DNA of 64,000 nt from Polyangium spumosum (lineage in GTDB: Bacteria > Myxococcota_A > Polyangia > Polyangiales > Polyangiaceae). The notes under the pieces were generated by a model. It was not told the origin of the DNA, did no database searches, and saw nothing but the letters and a program-made list of their open reading frames with translations. The stretch covers positions 1 to 64,000 of the forward strand of contig NZ_WJIE01000008.1 of NCBI RefSeq assembly GCF_009649845.1, in the 5' to 3' direction. Below, one piece after another: positions 1 through 8,999 of the stretch (its first letter is position 1; each line of letters opens with the position of its first letter). The translations under genes and the position numbers were made by a program.

Positions 1-2
1 GA

Positions 3-374
3 CAGCCGCTCTCGATCGCGATGCAGCTACGCTACGAGAGTCATCACGTCGCGTTCGGCCGGCCCGTGAGTCTCAACATCAATGCCAACCTGGGGGAGAG
101 GTCGGAGCCGACGTGGCCGAGGAACCTGATGATTGCGAGCGGGGTGGGGATGGGGCTGGGTCTCGGGGGGCTCGTCACGGGGGTCGTCTTGCGGGACGAG
201 ACGCCCGGCAACCCGTGGACAGGCGTGGCTGTTGGGGGTGGGATCTTGTCAGCTCTATCCGTGACCGGCCTCATCATCGGCATCGCGAGCCGTCCTACTC
301 CGCCCAATGTCATCATTCAGCCCCAGGTCTCGAACGACGGGGGCGGCATCGGGGTCAGCGGCGTGATTCCGTAG
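3..374 (+). CDS. C-terminal end of a membrane-associated protein (partial)
   Basis: The reading frame is open back to the window edge, so this is the tail of a longer gene; the Met codon at 21 need not be the start. Counting from that Met, two glycine-rich hydrophobic stretches (about residues 36-57 and 68-90) look like a pair of membrane helices, followed by a short hydrophilic tail. The same layout, a hydrophilic segment followed by two Gly-rich helices, ends the TPR-PEGA protein at 18950..19894, so this could be the end of a similar envelope protein. That is inference; no catalytic motif is visible. Confidence 0.6.
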   Translation, partial: QPLSIAMQLRYESHHVAFGRPVSLNINANLGERSEPTWPRNLMIASGVGMGLGLGGLVTGVVLRDETPGNPWTGVAVGGGILSALSVTGLIIGIASRPTPPNVIIQPQVSNDGGGIGVSGVIP

Positions 375-391
375 GGGCGATCGGCGGGGTG

Positions 392-545
392 CTGAGCATT
401 GGTTTCATCGGGCAAGCGCTTCGCTGGGGCGTTGCCCCAGGCCCCACCAGGGGCTGTCCGCCCCTGGACCTGGACCAGCCAGGGGCTGGACCCAACGTCG
501 ATGAACTGCGCTCCGCGCAGTTCATCGAACAGGCCCGGCCAAGAC
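392..545 (+). repeat. Four-hairpin intergenic element, copy A
   Basis: Four successive perfect hairpins: H1 arms 425-430/434-439, H2 arms 447-454/460-467, H3 arms 475-480/484-489, H4 arms 498-511/515-528 (14-bp stem, 3-base loop TCC, core CTGCGC/GCGCAG). Copy B (603..755, opposite strand) and copy C (49343..49470) show the same four hairpins in the same order with different but complementary arms. It starts just after the upstream gene ends; copies A and B face each other across about 57 bases (546-602) in which I see nothing else. Function unknown: a terminator-like or REP/MITE-like element is possible. Confidence 0.8.
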
Positions 546-602
546 TGACGACGCCCCTGCCAGTCAAGACAGCCGCGCTGCGGGTTCTGCCGGCGACGCG
601 GC

Positions 603-755
603 CTCTTCGCCGGCCTGTTTGAAAAACTGCGCGGAGCGCAGTTTTTCAACCCCCGGTCCAGGGCTTGCCCTGGCGCGGGTCGAGGGGCGCGTAGCCCCCG
701 CGGGGTCCGGGGCAGCGCCCCGGCTCTGCGCCTGCCCGATGAGACCCATGCTCAG
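603..755 (-). repeat. Four-hairpin intergenic element, copy B (inverted relative to A)
   Basis: Read on the minus strand this parallels copy A from its first shared block (CTGAGCAT) to the block after H4 (AACAGGCC). Plus-strand hairpin arms: H4 619-632/636-649 (14 bp, 3-base loop), H3 658-664/667-673, H2 684-688/694-698, H1 707-713/717-723. Several stem positions differ from copy A on both arms at once, so pairing is kept. The element lies between a plus-strand gene end and the 3' end of a minus-strand tRNA gene. No coding potential is supported between 375 and 801. Confidence 0.8.
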
Positions 756-801
756 GGCCGTGCCTGGTCCGGGGTGAAGGGGGCTGTATGCCCCCCTCAG
801 G

Positions 802-875
802 CACGCCCGGCAGGACTCGAACCTGCGACCCGCGGCTTAGAAGGCCGCCGCTCTATCCAGCTGAGCTACGGGCGC
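802..875 (-). tRNA. tRNA-Arg (anticodon TCT)
   Basis: The minus strand folds as a complete 74-nt tRNA: acceptor stem GCGCCCG with CGGGCGT (a terminal G-U pair), D arm beginning TAGCTCAGC, anticodon stem GCGGC/GCCGC with loop CTTCTAA giving anticodon TCT, and T arm GCAGG/CCTGC with TTCGAGT. The discriminator base is G and CCA is not encoded. It reads AGA codons, which are rare in this GC-rich genome. Confidence 0.95.
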
Positions 876-922
876 TCGCTTTCGCGTTCGCTCGCGAGCA
901 TAAACGGTCGCGGGCCGCCTGC

Positions 923-1681
923 CTAGATCGATCCGATCTCCGCCGTCGTCGCCGTCCGACCGACCTGCTCGTCCGTGCGACCAAACCGGCGCTGCCGGCG
1001 CGCGTAGAACGCGAGCGCGTCGTCCAGCGTCGCCTCCGAGAAGTCGGGCCAGAGCGTCTCCGTGAAGAAGAGCTCCGCGAACGCTGCCTCGAACGGCAGG
1101 AAGTCGCTCAGCCGTTGCTCGCCGCCCGTGCGGATCACGAGGTCCGCGTCCGGCAGCTCGCTCGTGCTCAGGAAGCGACGCACCGACACCGGGTCGATGT
1201 CCTCCGGCAAGAGCAGGCCCGCCCGCGCCTGCGCCGCCACCGCGCGCATCGCGTTCACCATGTCGCGACGGCCGCCGTAGTTCAGCGCCAGCGCCAGCGT
1301 CATCGACGTCCCGCCCGCCGTGTCCGCGATGAGCCGCTCCGTCGCCTTTCGCGTCGCCGTCGGGACCTCGTCGTCGATGTCCCCCACCACGACCACACGC
1401 ACCCCACGCGAGACCAGCTCGTCGTGCGCGTCCTCCGCGAACTCCCGGCAGATGCGCATGAGGTTGTCCACCTCCTCCGCCGGCCGGCTCCAGTTCGCCG
1501 CGCTGAAGGCGTAGACCGTCAGCACCGGGATCTTGCGCTCGTGACAGGCGCGCGCCGCGAGACGCACCTTGTGCACCCCGCTCTCGTGACCCTTCGTGCG
1601 AGGGAGCCCGCGCGACGTGGCCCAGCGGCCGTTGCCGTCGAGGATGATCGCGATGTGCCGAGGGAGCGTGCGTTCGTTCAT
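923..1681 (-). CDS. uppS: Undecaprenyl diphosphate synthase (cis-prenyltransferase)
   Basis: It condenses isopentenyl diphosphate onto farnesyl diphosphate with cis geometry to make the C55 lipid carrier used for peptidoglycan and polysaccharide assembly. The 252-residue product has the family signature DGNGRWA at residues 15-21, with catalytic Asp15, then NYGGRRDMVNAM in the middle and RTGGEQRLSDFLPF near the C-terminus. The start at 1681 is chosen because it gives normal family length and puts the DGNGRWA motif near the N-terminus; upstream codons in this frame run through intergenic sequence. A partner such as cdsA, often next to uppS, is not visible here. Confidence 0.95.
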   Translation of the reverse strand: MNERTLPRHIAIILDGNGRWATSRGLPRTKGHESGVHKVRLAARACHERKIPVLTVYAFSAANWSRPAEEVDNLMRICREFAEDAHDELVSRGVRVVVVGDIDDEVPTATRKATERLIADTAGGTSMTLALALNYGGRRDMVNAMRAVAAQARAGLLLPEDIDPVSVRRFLSTSELPDADLVIRTGGEQRLSDFLPFEAAFAELFFTETLWPDFSEATLDDALAFYARRQRRFGRTDEQVGRTATTAEIGSI

Positions 1682-1809
1682 GGGATGCCTCGAGATTGCG
1701 GCCAGAGGATGCACCATACACGCACGCTCGTCCACGAAGCGGCCATGGTGCATTCGTGGAGCCTCCATGGAGAACGCACACACGAGAAGCGTGGCGAGTG
1801 TGGATTTTG

Positions 1810-3191
1810 TTACAGGATCTTCGCGGCCGGGAGCGTGACGCGGAACGTGACCTCGGGGGGGCCGCTCGCGGCGCACTCCGCCGAGCCGCTGTGCGCCTCG
1901 GCGATGGCGCGGACGATGGCGAGGCCGAGGCCCGTGCCGCCGTTCTCCACGCGGGTCGTGACGAAGCGCCGGAACAGGCGGCCGGCGACGTGCGGGTGGA
2001 TGCGGCCGCGGCTGCGGACGGTGAAGCGGACCTCGTCGCCGTCTCGCACGAGCGAGACGTGGATGACTTCGCCAGGCTCCCCATGGGTCACGGCGTTGTC
2101 GAGCAGGTTCTCGAGGGCCCGCGAGAGCCAGAGGGCGCTGCCGCGGACGGTGACCGCGCCGGTGGTGGAGACGTCCACGAGGGCGCCTCGCTCGCGCGCG
2201 AGCGCCGCGGCGTCCCGGGCAAGCTTGGCGAGGTCGACGACGGCGGCGTCCTCGACGCCACGCGCCTCGATCCGCGCGAGGTTCAGGAGGTCGCCGAGCA
2301 AGGCCTCGATGCGCTCGGTCGCTTGCTGGATGCGGCCGACGAAACGCGCGGCCTCCTCCGGCTCCTCGAGGGCGCCGTCGGCGAGGACCTCGGCGCTCGC
2401 GCGGATGGCCGCGACAGGGTTCTTGAGCTCGTGCGAGAGGTCGGCCGCGAAGGTCTCGACGAAGGGGCGGCCCTCGAGCTGGCGGCGCATGGAGTCGATG
2501 GCACGCGAGAGGCGCTGGACCTCGCGGCCAAAGGCCGGCGGCGGCGGGGCGCGGCGCTCGCCTTCGCTGACGCGGACGGCAAAATCGGTGAGGGCCTCGA
2601 TGGGGCGCGCGATGGAGCGGCCGATGAGGACGGCGGCAGCAGCGGCAGCAGCGCCGAGGACGAGGCTGATCGCGAGGATGGTGGGCGCGAAGTCGGCGAG
2701 GGTGCGGACGATGACGAGGGTCGGCTTGACGACCTGGACCTGGCCGACGACGAGGCCGTGGACGAGGATGGGCGCCGTGACGAAGACGGTGCCCGGCTCG
2801 CCCTGGGCAGGGCCGGCGCGGAAGACGGGGCGGCCGTCGGGGTCGAGCAGGGAGAAGTGGATGGCGTCGGGATCGGCGGAGCGGGTGATGCGGCGGCCGA
2901 CGTCGGCGAGGGAGGCGCCGCGGGCGTCGAGCTCGCCGCCGACGACCGCAGCGATGGCCGCAGCCTCGTCCCGCGCGGCGTCCTCGGCGAGCAGGGTGGC
3001 GCGCGCCTCGATGCGATCGAGGACGAGCAGGCCGAGGCCAAACGCGAAGGCGCCGACGATGCCGGCGAGGGCGAGGAAGACCTGGAGGCGGATGCTGGTG
3101 CCGCGGGTGCGAGCGCGGACGAGGCGCGAGGCGATGTAGGCGACGAAGAGGATGAGGCCGACGGCGGAGGCGGCGGCGACGAGGAGGCGGA

Positions 3192-3195
<4 letters not shown>
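1810..3195 (-). CDS. Membrane sensor histidine kinase, CreC-like, with altered G1 box
   Basis: This is the sensor of a two-component system, paired with the regulator at 3192..3956. The 461-residue protein has hydrophobic helices at about 3-24, 38-59 and 170-192, a short extracytoplasmic region, a HAMP-like linker, an H-box with phosphoacceptor His255 (SHELKNP), an N-box (NLLDNAVTHG) and a G2 box (GTGLGLAIVRAI). Where the G1 box normally reads DxGxG, the sequence is VRSRGRIHPHV, without the adenine-binding Asp. The start is a GTG overlapping the regulator's stop (GTGA, 4 bases), indicating translational coupling. Catalytic output may be weakened; the stimulus is unknown. Confidence 0.88.
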
Positions 3196-3956
<761 letters not shown>

Positions 3957-4134
3957 GCGGGGAGGTATCGCGCCGCTCGGGGATGGGTTCAACCGGGAAG
4001 AGGGGGGCCTGCCGGGGCTGCGAGCGCTCGGAGGCCCCCGGCGCCGGGGAAGGAGCGTCGGGGGTAAGGCGCGGGGGGCTTCAGCGCTCCGCGGAAGTCG
4101 CGTACCATCACGCACCAACCGTCGACGAGGATCC

Positions 4135-4461
4135 ATGAACAGACACGTGTCAGGGACGCTGGGCTTGTTTCTGTGGGCGCTCGCCGGGCTCGCCTGCGCC
4201 GGCGCGTCGCCTGGCGGCGCAGGGGGCGCCGTCGCGGCGGAGGCCACGTGTCAGTCGGACGCGGACTGCGTCGTCGTCCGGACCACGTGTTGTGATCACT
4301 GCAACGGAGGAAAGGTCGAGGCGTTCAACAAGGCGCACGCCGACGAGCACCACCCGCGAGGTTGCGAGGGCGTCGCGTGCACCCGCCTGGGGTGCGGCGA
4401 CGCCATCGCCGTGTGTGAAGACAACACGTGTCGGATCGAGATCCTGCCGCTCGGTTCCTGA
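4135..4461 (+). CDS. Small cysteine-rich lipoprotein
   Basis: A 108-residue exported lipoprotein: hydrophobic signal segment with lipobox LAGLAC (Cys21), then a compact domain with about ten cysteines, including CQSDADC, TTCCDHC and a CEDNTC motif near the end. The spacing suggests several disulphides, and domains of this look are common in myxobacterial exported proteins. The start at 4135 puts the signal peptide directly at the N-terminus. It converges on the alpha/beta hydrolase gene that ends at 4509. No specific function is recognised. Confidence 0.8.
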   Translation: MNRHVSGTLGLFLWALAGLACAGASPGGAGGAVAAEATCQSDADCVVVRTTCCDHCNGGKVEAFNKAHADEHHPRGCEGVACTRLGCGDAIAVCEDNTCRIEILPLGS

Positions 4462-4508
4462 CCTTTCTGCCGCTCGTGGGTGGCGGAAGCCAGGCGGGGT
4501 GAACGGAT

Positions 4509-5849
4509 TCAGTGCGCGGTGATCCAGGCGCGGATCGGCTCCCAGAAGAGCGTCTCCGCCTCGTAGCCCTGGAAGATGTCGGTATGGCCCACGTCGAGGA
4601 GGCGGTATTCCTCGGGGAAGTGCTGGACGACGTGGCTCGAGACGTCCCCGCTGCCGAGCAAGGTCGTCGTGTAGATGCCGGCCGCGCCAAACCCGCCGCC
4701 CGCGCCGACGTAGAAGGTGGGGACCGTGATGTCGGCGAGGTGATCGTCGAAGGGCACGTCGTCCTGCGGATCGTCGCAGGCGGCCGCGTCGGCGTCGGCG
4801 ATCATGGCGAGGGGCTGGAAGGGTCTGGCGCGGGAGAGCACGTCGAACCACACGGCCGGATCGGTATAGGCGAGATCCAGCACGCCGGTCTCGTCCCAGA
4901 GGCCACCCGTGAGGTGATACGAGGGCACCGGGGGCTGGGGCATCAGGAGGAAGGTGGCCGCGCCGAGGGTCATGGCGGCGTGCTCGTTGTCGAGGCCGGG
5001 GAACGCAGGCGAGGGGCCCGCGGGATCGATCTGCGCGAGCAACCCGAGCGGCCCGACCTGCGCGCCGAGGTCGTTCGCGTACTGGCCCGAGGCGACGAGG
5101 GCGCGCTCGTCGGCCCGACGCTGGCAGGCGCCGGCGCGCAGGTCGGGGTCGTCCGTCTCGAGGTAGATGTCCACCGGAATCAGGCCAGCGACGTGGCGCA
5201 GGCCGGCGGGGCGCTGGCTCTCGGCGCCCGCGTAGGCATACGCGAGCTGGCCGCCGCGGCTCCAGCCGAGCAAATGCAGGCGGCCGTGTCCATGGCCGGT
5301 GACGGCGCGGACCACGCGGGCGATGCCGAGCGCGGCGCCGATGTCGCGCACGTCGCGCGAAAAGCCCCACGATTGCATGAACGAGAGGTCGGCCTCGTTC
5401 GCGGGGACACGTGTCCAGCCGAGATCGATGCCCCAGACGTCGATCCCGTGCGCGGCGAGGTGGACGGGCAAGCTCGCGCCGCCCGGCGTGGGGCCGGCGG
5501 CGAGGAAGGCGGCCTCGAAATCCCAGGCGTCGCCGTGCACCATCATGACGGCCTTGCTCGTGGGTGCGGGGACGCTGGGCGCGGATTCGCGCACCACGCG
5601 GTGCAGGCCGATGACGTCGTAGGCGCCGGGTCCGACGCGGACGTCGACGCGGTATTCGACGACGTCTCCCGCGAGGACACGTCGGCTGATGGGCGCGGCG
5701 AGGCTTTTTTCGGGGGCGTCGCAATCGGAGTCGTTCGACTCACAAGCAATGGCGATCGCGCGGGTCAGGCTCGGGGCCGCAACGGCGGTCGAGGAAAGCG
5801 CGAGGACGGGGGAAAGGGCGAGGGTCGCAAGAAGGGCGTGTCGCAACAT
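4509..5849 (-). CDS. Secreted alpha/beta-hydrolase
   Basis: Predicted exported serine hydrolase of 446 residues with a signal peptide (residues 1-25, ending AVAA). The nucleophile elbow GWSRGGQ places the catalytic Ser at about 197, and a C-terminal LLDVGHTD supplies a likely His. An MMVHGDAWD segment near residue 102 resembles the oxyanion-loop strand of lipases and esterases. The ATG at 5849 is preceded by an AAGGTG ribosome-binding site at good spacing, which decides the start. Substrate is unknown; lipid or ester hydrolysis is a reasonable family-level guess. Confidence 0.8.
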   Translation of the reverse strand: MLRHALLATLALSPVLALSSTAVAAPSLTRAIAIACESNDSDCDAPEKSLAAPISRRVLAGDVVEYRVDVRVGPGAYDVIGLHRVVRESAPSVPAPTSKAVMMVHGDAWDFEAAFLAAGPTPGGASLPVHLAAHGIDVWGIDLGWTRVPANEADLSFMQSWGFSRDVRDIGAALGIARVVRAVTGHGHGRLHLLGWSRGGQLAYAYAGAESQRPAGLRHVAGLIPVDIYLETDDPDLRAGACQRRADERALVASGQYANDLGAQVGPLGLLAQIDPAGPSPAFPGLDNEHAAMTLGAATFLLMPQPPVPSYHLTGGLWDETGVLDLAYTDPAVWFDVLSRARPFQPLAMIADADAAACDDPQDDVPFDDHLADITVPTFYVGAGGGFGAAGIYTTTLLGSGDVSSHVVQHFPEEYRLLDVGHTDIFQGYEAETLFWEPIRAWITAH

Positions 5850-6045
5850 CAATTCACCTTTCGGTTGGACAACGAGCGGGCGCCCTTGGCAAAGCCCGTG
5901 CCGCCTCGTACGAGGGGCCCATCGCCGAGCTCCAGCCGATCCTCGTTGTGCAGGTTCTGCTCGAATCGCGCGGATGTGGGTCGGCTTGGGCGCGGGCGAC
6001 CCGAAAATTTTTGACACCCCGATCGCGCGGACATAACCGGGGCAT

Positions 6046-7155
6046 GTGCTCCCCTCTCCCGGATGTTCGGTGGGGCCCGACGGCTCCGTGACCTTCGCCT
6101 ACCGCGACGAACACGCGTCCCACGTGCTCGTGGCAGGAGACTTCACCGGATGGGGCAGGGATCCCATCCCGCTCGTGAAGCGCGAAGGCGCGGATCTCTG
6201 GGTCATGACGACGCGGCCGCTCCCGCCCGGAGTGCACGCGTACAAGCTCGTCGTGGATGGACGGTGGATCGCGGATCCCGAGAACCCGCTCGACGTCGAC
6301 GACGGGCTCGGGGGGCGGAACGCGGCGTTCGTCGTGGGGGCGCGTGACCTCGGGGATCCAGCGGCGATCCGCGTGCTCTCGCTGAACCTGCACACCTACC
6401 AGGAGCGCGGCACGCGCGAAGGCGTGGTGGTGAACGACTCGATCCCGAAGCTCGAGCGGGTCGCGTTCGGCGTGGCGGTGCATGGGCTCGACGTGTTGCT
6501 CTTGCAGGAGGTCGGCGAGCACGTGTCGAACCCGGCCGAGCCGAACGCGGGGCGGCTCTTGCAGCAGTTCCTGGAGAGGTTCACGCGGCGGCGCTGGGAG
6601 CACGTGTGGAGGGAGGCTCATATCGGGTTCGACGTGTACCGCGAGGGGCTGTCGATCCTGTCGTCAGGGCCGATCGAGGACGTGACGGTGTTGCAGCTCA
6701 GCGAAGGCGGGCTCGCTCGTATCGCGCTCGTCGCTCGGACGACGATCAAAGAGACAAAAATGCGGGTGGGGACGACACACGTGGCGTGGGGAGCCGAGGG
6801 CGGGGCGCAGGTGGAGCGGCTGCTCGCGGGCCTCGCGCGGCTGCCTTCGGGCGATCACGTGGCGACGCTCGTGGCGGGGGATCTGAACGCGAGCCCGGAG
6901 GAGCCGCCGGTCGCCCATTTCGTGGAGCGAGGGTATGCCGACGTCGGAATGGCCACGCGGGCGGTGTGGCCGACGTTCGGGGAGAAGAGGCTGACGAGCC
7001 GGATCGATTATCAAATGCTCCGGGCCTCGGCGGGCCGGAGGGCCGCGAAGGTCGAGGCCTTCGCGCGGGTGTTCGACGGCGAGGGGCCCGAGGACGGGCT
7101 GCACCCGCGGGTGAGTGATCACGCAGGGATCGTCGGGGCGTATCGCTGGGCGTAG
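6046..7155 (+). CDS. CBM48/AMPK-type glycogen-binding domain fused to endonuclease/exonuclease/phosphatase-family domain
   Basis: Residues about 12-95 look like an E-set carbohydrate-binding module of the AMPK-beta/CBM48 kind (VAGDFTGW; PGVHAYKLVVDGRWIADPEN). Residues about 107-369 look like an EEP-fold phosphoesterase: SLNLHTYQ (Asn), LLLQEVGEH (metal Glu), GTTHVAWG, AGDLNASPEE (Asp/Asn) and VSDHAGIVGAY (Asp-His pair). No signal peptide is seen, so it is probably cytoplasmic. An in-frame stop at 6034 limits the start to GTG 6046 or GTGs at 6070 or 6088. The pairing of a glycan-binding module with this phosphoesterase fold is unusual; the substrate is unknown. Confidence 0.8.
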   Translation: MLPSPGCSVGPDGSVTFAYRDEHASHVLVAGDFTGWGRDPIPLVKREGADLWVMTTRPLPPGVHAYKLVVDGRWIADPENPLDVDDGLGGRNAAFVVGARDLGDPAAIRVLSLNLHTYQERGTREGVVVNDSIPKLERVAFGVAVHGLDVLLLQEVGEHVSNPAEPNAGRLLQQFLERFTRRRWEHVWREAHIGFDVYREGLSILSSGPIEDVTVLQLSEGGLARIALVARTTIKETKMRVGTTHVAWGAEGGAQVERLLAGLARLPSGDHVATLVAGDLNASPEEPPVAHFVERGYADVGMATRAVWPTFGEKRLTSRIDYQMLRASAGRRAAKVEAFARVFDGEGPEDGLHPRVSDHAGIVGAYRWA

Positions 7156-7266
7156 CGGGCGCGTCAGCCCGGCCGAGCAAGGTCGCGACGAAGACCCCCT
7201 TCGGATTTTTCGCACGGTCTCCTCCCGCTGGGATACCGTGGAGGTTCGAGCGGAGGTCTTTGGGTC

Positions 7267-8247
7267 GTGAAAAACGGGTTCGGGGTTCGTCGCCAAATAT
7301 CATGGTCGCTGGCCGCGGGGGTCTCCTTCGCGGGGGTGGCGTTCGCCTTGCCTGTCCGCGCGGAGGCGCCGCCAGAGGCCGCGCCCGCCGCGCCGGAGGC
7401 CGCGCCCGCGCCGAAGGCCCCCGCGCCGTATTCGTTGCCCTTCATGCTCCGGCCCCTGACCGCGGGGAACGTGGTCCGCCTCGACACGACGCTCGCGTTC
7501 TCGAAGACGAAGGACACGGTCCCCGTGCTCCTGCTCGGCAGCTACAAGGTCCTGCCGAACCTCGCGGCCATCGTCCGGCTCGGCGTCATCCACAGCGAGA
7601 CGAAGGGGCCCGAGGGCTCGAAGGCCACGTCGTTCATCAACCCCGCGATCGGCGCGCTCTACTCGATTCCACTCGGCGAGGCGTGGAAGGTGGGCCTCTT
7701 CGCGGGCACGACGATCCCCGTCGGGATGGGCGGCGGCGACACGCCCGACATGGCCGTCCGCACGGCGAACCTGGACGGGATCTATGCGCGCGCCTCCATG
7801 GATAACGCGCTCTTCCAGGTCAACTACATGACCCCGATCGTCGGCGCGGGGATCGGATACGTGGCGAACGGGCTCACGATCCAGGCCGAGGTGACGCTGC
7901 TCGAGCTGCTCCGCGTGCGCGGCGCGGCGCTCGACAAGGACGCGGCCCGGACGAACCTCACGGCGGGCCTGCATTTCGGGTGGTTCCTCCTGCCGCAGCT
8001 CTCGTTCGGCGCGGAGCTCCGGTACCAGCTCTGGGTCTCGAACGGCACGATCGAGAAGGGCCCGGATCCGACGCGGCTCGAGAACTGGACGCTCGGCCTC
8101 GGGCCCCGCGGGCATTTCAAGCTCGGCGACAAGATGTGGCTGCGGCCCGGGGTCTCGCTGACGCTGGGCCTCGACGCGCCGACGGGCTTTTCGCAGAACG
8201 GGCTCGAATACAAGATCGTGCAGATCGACGTGCCGCTCGCGTTCTAG
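7267..8247 (+). CDS. Predicted outer-membrane beta-barrel protein
   Basis: A 326-residue protein starting with a GTG and a signal peptide (about residues 1-31), followed by an Ala/Pro-rich segment and then alternating amphipathic strands with many aromatic ends. It finishes in a terminal Phe (VPLAF), the usual outer-membrane assembly signature. It resembles uncharacterised myxobacterial porin-like or transporter-like barrels; no specific family is recognised. Its stop overlaps the stop of the convergent gene at 8244..8834 by 4 bases. Confidence 0.75.
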   Translation: MKNGFGVRRQISWSLAAGVSFAGVAFALPVRAEAPPEAAPAAPEAAPAPKAPAPYSLPFMLRPLTAGNVVRLDTTLAFSKTKDTVPVLLLGSYKVLPNLAAIVRLGVIHSETKGPEGSKATSFINPAIGALYSIPLGEAWKVGLFAGTTIPVGMGGGDTPDMAVRTANLDGIYARASMDNALFQVNYMTPIVGAGIGYVANGLTIQAEVTLLELLRVRGAALDKDAARTNLTAGLHFGWFLLPQLSFGAELRYQLWVSNGTIEKGPDPTRLENWTLGLGPRGHFKLGDKMWLRPGVSLTLGLDAPTGFSQNGLEYKIVQIDVPLAF

Positions 8248-8834
8248 CCCACCGCCGCGTGCAGGACCTCGCGCGTGACGCCGAGCAGGCGCTGGTAATG
8301 CTCGGCCACGGGGCGCAGGCCGGCCATGAAGAGGGCCAGGCCGCCGGGGCGCATCTCGACGTGGCCCGAGAACCCCCAGCTCGCCAGGAGGGCGCGCAGG
8401 GGCGGGGGGAAGGCGGCGGCGGCCTCGGCGGGCGAGGCGGCGAAGGTCGTGACGTGCTGGTCCCAGAGTTTGTCGCCGATCGTGACCGTGGGCGGCGGCG
8501 GGCTCTCGAGGTAGGCGACGCGGGTCACGAAGTGCTCGCCGACCCGCATGGCCGCGCGGCGCACGAGGCGCGGGTGCGTGGCGTAGGCGAAGACGGTGCG
8601 CTCGAGGGGCTCGGTGTCGAGATCGACGGCGTACCAGGGCTCGACGAGCACGTAGGGGCCGTGAGGCGTCTGCCGTGTGACCGCGTGGAGGTAGTGGCCC
8701 GGGGGCGCGATGTTGTCGTAGGGCTCCCACTGCCGGAACCAGGTCTCGCCGGGGAAGGGGCTCCACGCGAAGCCATTCGCGTACGCCCAGCCGGCGATAC
8801 GCTCTGCGCCAAAGGTTCTCTGGGGGCCTGACAC
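8244..8834 (-). CDS. Hypothetical protein of unknown function
   Basis: About 196 residues from the GTG at 8834; a TTG at 8870 would add 12. Codon use matches the neighbours and the frame is not a shadow of another gene. The sequence is rich in aromatic residues and contains conserved-looking blocks (GFAWSPFPGETWFRQWEPYD, LVEPWYAVDL, HPRLVRRAAMRVGEHF), with no signal peptide or membrane helix. The composition suggests a soluble single-domain protein. I do not recognise the family. Confidence 0.65.
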   Translation of the reverse strand: MSGPQRTFGAERIAGWAYANGFAWSPFPGETWFRQWEPYDNIAPPGHYLHAVTRQTPHGPYVLVEPWYAVDLDTEPLERTVFAYATHPRLVRRAAMRVGEHFVTRVAYLESPPPPTVTIGDKLWDQHVTTFAASPAEAAAAFPPPLRALLASWGFSGHVEMRPGGLALFMAGLRPVAEHYQRLLGVTREVLHAAVG

Positions 8835-8999
8835 GCGGCGAGAGCGTAATCCGGGAGGGCGACGAGACAAAGGGTGAAATGACGAGCGGGAGGGTCGGTC
8901 GGAGGACGGGCGACGGTCGTGCTCCCGGGTAGACGCCGCGCGGGTTCCATCCTAGACGGGGGCCCTGCGACGCTCTGCGTCGCCGTCGACGCCCGAACC

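Noticed and set aside
788-3139. 783-aa plus-strand ORF over uppS and the kinase
   Set aside because: Arg-rich antisense shadow of a high-GC coding region; the minus-strand genes have clear family motifs.
6011-6037. TTGACA-N15-CATAAC promoter for the 6046 gene
   Set aside because: Spacing is short and would place the start of transcription on the start codon; too weak to call.
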